A stretch of 64,000 nucleotides of DNA, taken from the NCBI GenBank assembly GCA_942159475.1, contig OW804094.1:132666755-132730754 (forward strand), given 5' to 3'. Position numbers and translations under genes: made by a program. The notes beneath the pieces are model-generated. The model searched no databases and was not told the DNA's origin. It was given only the letters and a program-made list of their open reading frames with translations. The stretch is from Sthenelais limicola (Eukaryota > Annelida > Polychaeta > Phyllodocida > Sigalionidae). Positions 36,401 to 45,041 of this stretch are shown here, piece by piece (position 1 is the first letter of the stretch; each line of letters starts with the position of its first letter).

Positions 36401-39400
36401 ATCAGTAATTAACCTCTCCTCCCCCACCATCCCTGCCACCATCTCATGTAGTATCAGTAACCTCTCCTCCCCCACCATCCCTGCCACCATCTCATGTAGT
36501 ATCAGTAATTAACCAGGAGGTGACACAGTGTTCGCCAGAATGCTACTCACCGACTGGCTACAACACCCCCATGTATCAACAAAAGCATAAAGAAGTACTG
36601 TACTGTACCAGACCTCAGTTAAAAGTGAGGAGGTAGGCAAACTACCAAGAAACTAGACCATCATAGCACTGGCTTGCCCAACCTATTATTGTTTATTGTA
36701 TTTGTCCTGTTTATGTTATTATTACTGCCATAATAGTTTATCATATTAATGTAGTCGCAGCATCAATCTATATATCAACTACTACTGTATAAATTTAATA
36801 ACGTAACTCCATTTTTTCCAAAGGGGGCCCTCAGGAAGATCTATGGTTTCATAGAGGAGACCCACCCCCTTTTTCGGTGTTGAAATTTGTTATATTATTG
36901 AAAATGTACACTTCCGGAAATAAAAACCTATACATACAAATACATACATACAACCTCTCCTCCCCCACCATCCCTGCCACCATCTCATGCAGTATCAGTA
37001 ACCTTTCCTCCCCCACCACCCTTGCCACAGTTCCATGTAGTATCAGTAATTAACCTCTCCTCCCCCACCATCCCTGCCACCATCTCATGCAGTATCAATA
37101 ACCTCTCCTCCCCCACCGCCCCTGCCACCATCTCATGTAGTATCAGTAATTAACCTCTCCTCCCCCACTATCCCTGCCACCATCTCATGTAGTATCAATA
37201 ACCTCTCCTCCCCCACCGCCCCTGCCACCATCTCATGTAGTATCAATAACCCCTCCTCCCCCACTATCCCTGCCACCATCTCATGTAGTGTCAGTATCCT
37301 CTCCTCCCCCACCACCCCTGCCACCATCTCATGCAGTATCAGTAGCCTCCCCCCCCCCCCCACCAACACCTCTAGCTGCCACCATCTCATGTAGTGTCAG
37401 TAACCTCTCCTCCCCTCCACCCCTGCCACCATCTCATGTAGCATCAGTAACCTACCCCCTCCCCCGCCACCACCCACCACCACCACCTCTAGCTGCCACC
37501 ATCTCATGTAGTGTCAGTAACCTCTCCTCCCCTCCACCCCTGCCACCATCCCATGTAGCATCAGTAACCTATCCGCCCCCCCCCCCCCCGCCACCACCCA
37601 CCACCACCACCTCTAGCTGCCACCATCTCATGTAGTGTCAGTAACCTCTCCTCCCCCTCCACCCCTGCCACCATCTCATGTAGTATCAGTAACCCCCCCC
37701 CCTCCCTCCAGTTTATGGAAAACACCCAAGAAATGTGACCGCCCTTCATGTCCCACTGCGCTTAAAGGGCCCTTTTCACCTAGGCTTGAGACAGAGTATG
37801 TCTATGGGGACTTCGGGAACAATCGAAGGAACAACCAACTTTGTACAATAACAAAAGATACTTACATGGTAATTGGTCACCATTATGGTGAATGCAACGA
37901 GAGCAATCATCGATGCAGCAGGGTAAATCATCACGGACGTTTCTGTTATAAGTAAAAGCAAAATACTTTATATATGATTTGGCTTGCCAAATTATGTCAG
38001 GAACACTGAATTATGTAATGGAAAGAACTGAGATTCAAAAATGGCATTATCAATGCTAACTGTATGATTAATTATTCATATCTTTATCTAACACACTATT
38101 CCTGCACCCTTATAATTTTGGGGTGTGTGCATACATGTCATCTTTTTCCCCAATGATAGGATTCCTTCTTTATTTAATTTAATCCTAAAAACCAGGTTGG
38201 TTGATAAATCAATATCTCTATTCAGATACTAAAACTTTATTGCAGTAAACTAAAAAAAAAGAGCCATACCTGGAGTCACGAATGCCAGCATGAGGTAGGC
38301 AGGAATGGCAATCACTCTGTTAAGGAACAAAAACAAAGAAAGGTATTTTACAATGCACATCTTTCTCTGTACTCTGTGGCACAGTAGACATTGGTATTAA
38401 TGCTACTAGGAAAACGGCCATCTTCCACAATCGGTTCCCTTATCCACTCTCGACAAAGCAACGAGTTCAATATTATTCTACACGAATTGGTGAACAGGAA
38501 AGTGTTTCATCAATGAAATGAGAGTTTACTCTGGAGTTAAAAGTCCTGCTGTGCCCTCCTTTGGCACGTTATGCTATACACGACCGGTCAGGTTCCTACA
38601 AAGAAATCTTGATTGGTAGATCACCAGACTTCTAATACTCTGACCTATCACATTTCTAGTGTTGTGCTGGGAAACGTTTTTCAAAAAAGGGGCGAAGAAC
38701 TTTTACCCTGTCAAACATCGTTGTCTTCGACTCAACAATGGCGTGAGCTAGAATTTAACTTTGCGGATACATTATTTGAATAAAGGTGAAAGACATACCC
38801 ACAAAAGGTATTTACCAAGAAATTTGAGCATATTTATCTAATCGTATCCCGAAAAAGTCAATTTACTTAAGAGTCTCAAAAGAAGATCCTTTACATTTTT
38901 TTATCTACTTCATACAGAATGTTTCTCTTGGAAGTGAGAGGCCCACATACGTGTTGTTGAAGTGAATATTTAATTAAAGCTGCTTTCCCTACCAAATCAA
39001 ATCCTTAACTATTTTTCTCATTTTTCCCACTGATCCTTAACGCTGTAGAATGTAAGAGTTGAATGCTGAAGATCAAGAAAAACTGGTATTCCCCGTGTTT
39101 CGTGAATTAGTGGATTTTTAGTGGATTAGATTTTTTTAGTTTCTGTTCTACGGCTGCTATTTGGAGTGAAAAGCATTGACATGTTTGACATGATTGTGCC
39201 ATATTTTGGTTTACACCGGATTGAATAATTTGGAAGATGATTTACTTTTAGAAGAGACCCAAATTCTTTAAGAGGCCACAAAATTATAAAGACTTTTTTT
39301 AACTGAAATTAGCTGGCAATGAAACTCTAACACCATGTTGCCCATTGGAACAAAATCTTGAAAATGATACTCACGAGACAAAGATTCTCGTGGCCAACAA

Positions 39401-39704
39401 AACCAGTCTTGTCAAAAAACCAACCCAACGGAAGAGCTGTGACTCCCATGAGAACAGTTGCAATCGTGAAGGAGAGGGAAAAGTGACTTGACCGAGCGTT
39501 GCATTCGACATTGTTGTCGGATTCAATGTAGGAGTCAAGTGATGTATTTGTTGAGTTGTTAGTCACTAGACATGCGTCCTTGTATATGCCATCTGCCTTC
39601 AAGGTAAACACTAAAACATTCCAGCCGAAAATGGTTCCACCGAATATGAAGCATTCCAGAAGACACAGGAATAATATCAATCCCGTTACTTTCGATGATG
39701 CCAT
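24491..39704 (-). CDS. SLC43A3: SLC43-family transporter, closest to SLC43A3 (nine coding exons, one apparent frameshift)
   Basis: Exons in transcript order: 39704-39375, 38316-38270, 37942-37866, 29450-29358, 28612-28168, 27266-27165, 26605-26410, 26008-25891, 24577-24491. All joins are GT-AG and phase-consistent, giving about 497 residues (human SLC43A3 is 491). Features: first membrane segment LILFLCLLECFIFGG then FGWNVLVFTLKADG; an Asn-rich glycosylation loop; HFSLSFT; LGWFFDKTG (MFS loop 2-3 signature); and the family mark FPQAHFGKLLG in exon 7/8. The family moves large neutral amino acids (A1, A2) or purine nucleobases (A3) by facilitated diffusion at the plasma membrane. Length and the first loop favour A3. 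Start ATG 39704 is used; a GTG-initiated extension lies just upstream. Exon 1 is one base out of frame near 39399-39404. A polyadenylation signal lies at about 24452-24457. Confidence 0.85.
27466..27579. mobile_element. Short MITE-like inverted-repeat element
   Basis: The 114-bp segment begins GCCATTGTCCACTAAGCCGA and ends with the near inverse complement (ATGAGAATCGACCTAGTGGACAAGGGC region). The terminal inverted repeats are about 27 bp with few mismatches. There is no coding capacity. It lies in an intron of the SLC43 gene. No convincing target-site duplication. Confidence 0.6.
30031..30173 (+). repeat. Ngaro repeat A1
   Basis: Left split direct repeat, from TATGTGTTCT to CAGTTGTTTTTTG. 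It matches A2 at 34445-34587 throughout as far as I can read. Confidence 0.93.
30202..31236 (+). CDS. Ngaro gag-like protein
   Basis: 344 residues from ATG 30202 (an in-frame GTG lies upstream at 30178). The N-terminus has a Cys/His cluster (PECAGCQRTHKRPCGK...CYY). The middle holds helical segments (KDFMKAQEQQFLMQQAT) and AARQL-type capsid-like sequence. A Lys-rich linker (EEKKKGKKAAKTAKK) precedes a C-terminal Cys/His region, CYYYNFKDCNGKCSRSH then CRFCKGQHKAPTC, likely nucleic-acid binding. It probably forms the particle that packages element RNA. The frame ends in TGA at 31234-31236, followed directly by CTA, and continues open into the RT frame. Confidence 0.8.
   Translation: MPECAGCQRTHKRPCGKSVCYYVQTAVKYCKDNGLDAADYLDHLEDIADHDVEKADAGAELSMKDFMKAQEQQFLMQQATMDKMVKSLGAIAITVSGKSPGGPNTQSGFGGKLPLFGGGPNPYSQSRVAASDLLTAEYTDALSLLSTALDPAQKARQLGNYLRPEFYVQNIDKGTNVKQMDYTKLDKSDLWYGQTRVLKEMIKRGEDIIGYVNHMVYVAKHAHLKTYKDSALVKYDREVVNRILDGELEAFVAADHESQSVALHPGAMATPPSPSATDEEKKKGKKAAKTAKKSASVVPSDFPEDICYYYNFKDCNGKCSRSHICRFCKGQHKAPTCSSRPKTD
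31237..33318 (+). CDS. Ngaro reverse transcriptase - RNase H
   Basis: Same frame as gag directly after its TGA. The first ATG is only at 31357, so expression as a gag-RT readthrough fusion is plausible. Motifs, counted from codon 31243: RPITDCRRPLG at 250; FLATIDITAAYRSI at 291; FGVKCAPYIF at 346; catalytic YLDDY at 367-371; KCQSPATRLQYLG. RNase H follows with YSDACANGYGA, NLWELVAL, CYTDNSQVV and HIPGCYNIVPDMLSR, giving the D-E-D-D set. It makes element cDNA. The 3' end overlaps the recombinase frame by 38 bp (33281-33318). Confidence 0.93.
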   Translation, partial: LRLCHSDPDVTSHRKSGFQNGGLVSCLPELGLGCITKFAPMVWNDLSPSSSLIQRVHNNDTDLLHKFDGCAFGDKRVIDVSCLRHKESASSPCHSPSPDVVVDIVDDGCVSVDPFSPETSPDSTVPSPLFATLGCDMDSPNSRIQDFHYVNGCRSQMKWGKWVTELSYESDTKLKQFLLDGIKNGFMVVDDVDKVPPYKCSNYCTALQPDAYKFICELLTQEICEGKYIKAPYSSQCTHAIGAVPKGDNAYRPITDCRRPLGYSVNNFQDETCEKFSFTGMDTVTEMLRRGDFLATIDITAAYRSITVHPSCWPLMGIQWKFPDDSSELPYWDTRLCFGVKCAPYIFTEISRFVVRCMNRRGFHRVNAYLDDYLVVGDTFESCQHAQAVLVDLLGSLGFYVLWKKCQSPATRLQYLGIIIDTEMMVLSLPHGKLEKLHYNIAFFDGKNSATLHQIQRLCGLLCHCALIVRGGRTFSQRVIALLKGQKGNNARIVLSDEFKEDLLWWQRFSKFFNGSAVIVRYDPSSAVCIYSDACANGYGAVCNGDWCAGYFNSALLPNGAHKIYPSHMHWCNVDIPLLLDRDDNVNLWELVALWQALMRFLPSHENSQVICYTDNSQVVFMVNKGKSSNSSCMSILRDIFWECVCYNVYISARHIPGCYNIVPDMLSRVGASNSLDMISDYDCLCCSERLCP
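33281..34258 (+). CDS. Ngaro tyrosine recombinase
   Basis: 325 residues from ATG 33281, in a different frame from RT. It has a SAM-like N-terminal helical domain (NTLKTRNVQWRKFIQF, INNYLSAVSNL) and a catalytic domain with the first Arg in SFRSLLRKSNL, HSLRRSG (H-x-x-R), GDWQS, and a C-terminal Tyr in VLTYL. The R-H-R-Y set appears complete. It integrates the circular cDNA in place of an integrase. It shares 38 bp with the RT frame, so reinitiation or a spliced message is likely. Confidence 0.9.
   Translation: MIVYVAVNVSALDDEVASTLGHAWATNTLKTRNVQWRKFIQFCDTIGAVPIPADPRTVIRFLVWLARHMKFSSINNYLSAVSNLQRFYGYEPNYREIFVVKMILSGLQHQLGSPQPVKMIVTPADLRLMFKRMVKSDYNAACWAAIILSFRSLLRKSNLVPDVNSTHTIRRSDVTWSDSGLVLHISSTKTIQSMERSLQIPISEVSDPCMCVVSMLRLHFLQYPAAASEPLFMNPDDPSTALSYRQILKFFKSCVESIGLDPNLAGIHSLRRSGASYLHSLGIPLEDIRLMGDWQSLSVLTYLVSTFDRKCAVEAKVVCDLQNYA
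34379..34447 (+). repeat. Ngaro repeat B1
   Basis: 69 bp from GGCGTCTACAAGGTCG to TTGGGGAATAT. Matches B2 at 34642-34710 and overlaps the first three bases of A2. Confidence 0.92.
34445..34587 (+). repeat. Ngaro repeat A2
   Basis: Second copy of A1. It is followed by a T-rich spacer of about 54 bp (34588-34641) before B2. Confidence 0.92.
34642..34710 (+). repeat. Ngaro repeat B2 (right end)
   Basis: Right terminal copy of B1. It ends in GGGGAATAT, which marks the element boundary. Confidence 0.92.
35812..37700. repeat. Large minisatellite in SLC43 intron, interrupted by a unique segment
   Basis: Units of about 42-52 bp built from CCTCCCCCACCATCCCTGCC, then ACCATCTCATGTAGTATCAG and TAA or TAATTAAC spacing. 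First block about 35812-36513, second block about 36953-37700. The second block drifts into C-rich and CCACCACC-rich variants, including runs of more than nine C. About 30-40 units in all. The block carries long shadow reading frames on both strands that are repeat artefacts. Confidence 0.92.
36514..36952. mobile_element. Segment interrupting the minisatellite, possibly a LINE 3' end
   Basis: A non-repetitive stretch of about 440 bp splits the tandem array. It ends in a short tail of TACATA-type repeats (about 36931-36952) immediately before the array resumes, as a 3'-end LINE or SINE insertion would. No coding frame is recognisable. Identity is inferred from position and tail only. Confidence 0.4.
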
Positions 39705-42700
39705 CTGCTGCACCTATACCTTGAAGTGTAAAGTAGCGTTCGATTATGAGCGATCATGCAATTAGAAAATGTAAGAAGTATATATATATTCATGCAAACT
39801 CATTGTAAACTAGATATACAACCAGCATGTAATTTATTGGGAGTAAAAATACACGAATGCCATAGTTACAGAATCTATATGTACTGTAATGTTTGTAATA
39901 TTTTCAATATTTGCGTTTTTTAAGTCTGAAAAATTGTGTGAATATTAAGAGGATTTAGGATTGTAATTTTTAAGGATTTTAAGGATCTGCTATTTTATTT
40001 TACACAAAGGAGATACATATAATTAGTGTTGAATGCGATAGAATTCGGAAGTAAAATAATGTCCGTAGAAGATCTTGGGGTTATGTTATTTGGGGAGGAC
40101 AAAAGGCTAGGTAGGTATTAATATTGACTGATACTTGTGGACCGAGAGATTATTTTCTGTATGTCAGTTGTGCATATATGATGACGGTGATCTGCCTCAT
40201 GATTCTAATGAGGTTTGTGCAAAATAAATTGTTGATCACGCGTAGAAGGGAAATAAGTTGAAAGGAAGGTTCAGTTCCGAACGCCATTTACCCTAAACAT
40301 TAAGCTTTGAATCAGTTGGGCTTGCGCCAGCACGCAGGTAACATGGAAATGAAATTAAAATTTTAGATATGACTTCTTATGTAACCATAAGGTATAACAA
40401 TATACTTTATAAGTTTCATATATTTGTATTCAAACATTCAATACATTTGTAAAACATTACTTCAGTTTCGGTTCCAGTCTAGGCTCACAGCCTCACAGAT
40501 CAGATACAAATGGCCAGTGATTTGGATTCTAATGGCGTTTTGTGGTTTAGCGCGAAAGGCTTTCCCAAGGTTTGTGTGTGGGAATCTCTCAACTCTGAGC
40601 CAGACTGGTTCTAATATTTGAAACATAACTCCCGATAGAAAGTTTTAACATATGTATGATTTCTTGTATTTGATATCGTGTAACAAGATAAGCAAGCAAT
40701 CCTAAACACTCCTAGGACCATTAGTATGACATGGATAAAGGCTATCTGGATAAATTGATACATACTGACAACTGACAATGTATTTGATCGGTCGTTGATA
40801 ACTTTTCCAGATGTATCATATCGTATCGTATCTACCATAAATCTGACTGACAGAATCAGATAAACCGCAATACAAACATGGAGATTCTGCTATCTTAGGA
40901 GTTTTCAGCATATAAATTGTACAAGAATGTGGACATGATTTATTCATTTTAAACATAAAGTGTTAATCAGCATATATACATATGCAACTATGTATGGTGA
41001 ATATTGACCCCAACAAATATAATAATTGATGTTGACGAAAGGTGAAAGGAACTTACCCTATCCCCCGGACCGTTCCGCCCAGGGGTCTTGTCGAGTCAGG
41101 ACGTTAAATTTCCCCCTAGGACCTTTCCCCGCTAGCTAGGACATTCACCCATAGACACATTGAATATCAACTACTATCACCAATAATAGAATGGATACAG
41201 ACTTTAGGAAACCATAGATCTACTAAGAAAGATTAGATAAAAGCTGTCATATTAAATGTTTAATTATAGCTAACAAGTGATTTAGATGTTTATCATTTTG
41301 ACGTTTCCCTCCTTTGATTTAGCATTACAGTGGAATTGATGAATATAAGCATATAAGAGGCCTATTCGCAGAAAACAGATTGCAAAACAATCTGAATTTT
41401 CGGTTTCCCTTTTTTTCCTGCAGTCCCTCTCTTAAAACTTGTATACATATAGCATGCATGTGTTGGCCATTTCCACCTAAGATTTACATAAAGGTCCGGG
41501 GGGAGGGGGAGGTCCTGGGGGAAGGTCCGGGGGCGCATTGTTTAGCGGAGAAGGTCCAGTACAGGGGGAAGTGCACCGATGTGGCGAAAGGTGTTAAAAG
41601 TTGACACTATAAGCACAACGGGTCCATGAAGGGTTATGATAATAGGGGAGGACACACATTTATGGCTCAGTAAGTATAACATAGAGTCCAAATTAGGGAA
41701 AGAGTCACAATTGAAGTCGCCAAAATTAATAGATATTTATCAAAGGGATTTATTTACAAGAACCATTTGCTCTCAATGTTTTCATATTTCGGGTGTTTAG
41801 TGCTCTTAGCATAAATGAATGTTCCAAATTTGAAGACTAGAACTAGTGCTAACTCCCCACCCGCCATAAATATAGAAAATATAGAAGTATCTATTAAAAG
41901 TGTTAATGTTTACCATCGTTGGAAGCCGCTTGATTTCAAGTTTTCATATATGAGTATGTCTCAAATTTCTTTTATGCTACTGGTGACTCATTTCTCTGTA
42001 ACACATCACATATGACACTAGTCCATGATGCTCCCCATCATTACAAAACATACACGTGTGCATGCCATAGGGAAAAGCAAATAAAACTCATATCTTAACC
42101 TCCTCGCACATGGACTATGTTGTGCATATATACATAGGCCAATGTTCTCATCCTGATTAAATCCAAAATGGTGTAATTCTGAGTTGTTTTTTGCCCAGAA
42201 GTCGACTGAAGTAAAAGTCTACCCCGTATTTCCGCACATATCGTCCAGGAGTCCTTGATAAGAAATAAAACAAACTTCACCGTCCTTTGAACATCTCCAG
42301 AACATTGAATGTAATTCCTAACAAATCTTTCTGTTTAGGACATCATGAACAGAGAAAAGATTAGAGAATCTATAGCAATTAACGATTGCAACCACTCAAA
42401 AATCGAGTACAAGTGCTACGTCAACTCCCTATCCAAAAATTCAAACTTATCATTTCCCTTATCGGCTGTCAACACATGCACCGATATATATATATGCGTG
42501 CGTTCCTGTATTAAAGTTCTATTAGTATTAATAATGGGATGAGATAAAATAACCGATACCTTCCGCCGTAATAGTAACCTGAAATATGCACGAAAAGAGG
42601 ATTTATTCCAACGAACTGGATCCGATAGTTATGTCCCTGTTCTGCCGATCTCAGCTAATATGTCCATGAGAATTTCGTTAACGACGTTAAGGGTATGGAA

Positions 42701-43978
42701 CCACCATAGTCGTATCATTCATACCACGTCACTTAATACCGTAATGCTTAACATGTCGATTACTTCAGCTATATCTCTTCTCTTGTGTGCGAGAGAGGGA
42801 GGGAGGGAGAGATCCTGTATCCGCTAAGCAGATCCAGGCCGACATCTTCATGCATGACCATAATATAAGATAATCGAAAGTACCGCTGACAGTTTTTAAG
42901 CTATAATTATGTACAATATGCATAATATATAATAGGAAAAAAATATTGTATATATATATTATGTTGTGGTTAGTTCTTGAACCTATTGACAGATATAATT
43001 GGACTCATCTTGTTATCACCACTTAAACAATCGGCATTGACAGCTGTTTTCCCCAACTTCCGTATTTAGTTGAACTAAATATACTCTTCACTTATATCGA
43101 ATCATATCTCTGATGTCACAATTCACACACAACAGGATTTAATACAATTATAGTTATAATTTTGATTTGGATGTATATCACGACATGATGAAAAAACGAC
43201 ACGCATAATATCCATTTATCAATTGACCGATGGGAAAATTGTTAATACAAACCTGATATGGATAGTAACGTATTACAGTATATGTCATAACCATCCCAAA
43301 ATATGAATAATCCATTGATGTAGATATAGGTTATCCTCATTAAAAGATAAGTGACATACCAAGTCAGCTTAGTAATGGTGAAAAAAACTCATTGAAACAA
43401 ACCTACTGTGTTAACATTAGAGATTGGTATCGCGGATCTGACCATTCACAATAAAAAAAACTCTCACCTGATTACACTTAATTGTGGTTTGAAGAGACTG
43501 CGAAAATCTGTGCTGCGAAAGAAAACTAACTTTTCTGCACAGGATGGATGGATCTCAGGTCCCTCCCAACTGATTGTCAAGAGCCGAGTATGGATGCGTA
43601 TATGGATTACAGCCTCGCATGGGAAGATAGTAAATAAGCGATGTCATTGTGCATGAATATTCATTACATGTTTGGGGCCAGTGTAGTAAGCTTTTATATT
43701 TAATGCAGATATAAAATCAAATCAAATGCCCTAGGGCTTTGGTGAATGGGGACTGTATATCGTTTTATCGAAATATCGATACAGTGCCGTGTTTGATTGT
43801 GGTCTGAAGACGTTTATTGGTTGACCAATCGGGTACATCTAGGATTAGATATGCGGGATCTTACATGCTTTGTTGATAGTTGCCTTGGTAGAGCAGGAGC
43901 AAAAGGTACAAATAGACGCAAGGACGAGGAGCTCAAGACTATATGTGAGGGCAAGTTGGGCTGATATATAGATAGAAC
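39705..43978. other. Non-coding, upstream of the SLC43 gene
   Basis: No supportable gene. The transporter promoter and any 5' UTR exon should be in this stretch: a TATAG acceptor-like site directly precedes the first coding bases at 39713. A short GA-rich run lies at about 42789-42811. Confidence 0.4.
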
Positions 43979-44116
43979 ATAGCAAGCTATAGCAAGGGGG
44001 AAGTCTGTACACTTGTTAGTGACCGAGGGAGTGCAGGAAGTTAGAGGGCGTTAGCCCGAGATCTTCTGCGCTCCCGAGGTCACTAACAAGTGTACAGACT
44101 TCACCCGAGCTTTGTT
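43979..44116. repeat. Inverted repeat / foldback
   Basis: A 25-base perfect inverted match (44000-44024 with 44078-44102, core GTCTGTACACTTGTTAGTGA). Weaker pairing extends outward (AACA.AGC...GCTTTGTT) and inward (CGAGGGAG/CTCCCG). It could be a MITE or foldback element. No coding. Confidence 0.7.
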
Positions 44117-44495
44117 CCATATTTATTATACCCCATTAATAAATAAAAATAAAAATAAATAAAAATAAAAGAAGTAATTGCAGTTTTCTGCTATTTTGTA
44201 TGCTGTATGCACCAAGGGTGGCATAATTTACATGTTATGCACCACCTTGGCCAAGTGTGGCATACAATGCTGAAGGTATAGGCAACTACAGCACAGGGGT
44301 GTAATAAACATGTACATGTATGTACAGGAATGGGGGTTAATGTAGGCCTATGTGTACATCTAGAAGACACACAATTAAAGTATAATTATATTTTGAGAAT
44401 TCAATGGCAATTTGCCCAGAGATTCAGCGTATTCTAGTATAAATGATGTAGTCAGAGAAGTCGGTTGGATGATCGTCACGAGCCAGGCAGCAGGG

Positions 44496-44555
44496 TGTGT
44501 CCATCGCTTGGCTTGCGCCTTTATTTATTAATTTATTTATTTATTTAGGTTAATT
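44496..44555. repeat. 60-bp direct duplicate, copy 1
   Basis: Starts TGTGTCCATCGCTTGGCTTG and ends in a TTTA-rich part with GGTTAATT. It repeats at 44982-45041 without visible difference. Confidence 0.85.
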
Positions 44556-44981
44556 AATTCATTAGGAACAAAGGATTCTAACAATGTGTTTCGAACTAGG
44601 GGGTTTGCTCGAGAACATAAAGAATTTAATTTAATAATATATATCGCGCGTGTTCAATACTGACTAAAATACAGAGTATTAAATAGCCAATGTGACTCCG
44701 TTTGATAAATAAGTCCAATTTGTGTTTATTCTATATTTTGGTTTATTTGTAAGCAATAAAGATCCCATTGCAGTTACAAAGGCAGTGTACAACTCTTAGG
44801 TAAGTTCAGACAGGCTGTGATGGATACAGGCCCTATAATTGATGTGTCACTTGTAGCTCACACATTATCCATGGAAAGTGGTCACGCTCAGCTGCTCCTG
44901 ATAATAGTTTGTCCCAGTTTCTTCCATCGATAGAGATGCGGGTAGTGGTGGTGGGTCAATGGTCCATGTCAGCCTCCGCGT

Positions 44982-45041
44982 TGTGTCCATCGCTTGGCTT
45001 GCGCCTTTATTTATTAATTTATTTATTTATTTAGGTTAATT
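44982..45041. repeat. 60-bp direct duplicate, copy 2
   Basis: Second copy of 44496-44555, 486 bp downstream. The conserved TTTA-repeat end suggests either the ends of two insertions of one family or a local duplication. Confidence 0.85.

Noticed and set aside
37133..37749. Repetitive frames on both strands within the minisatellite
   Set aside because: Products of the tandem repeat, low complexity, and not bounded by splice or start signals.
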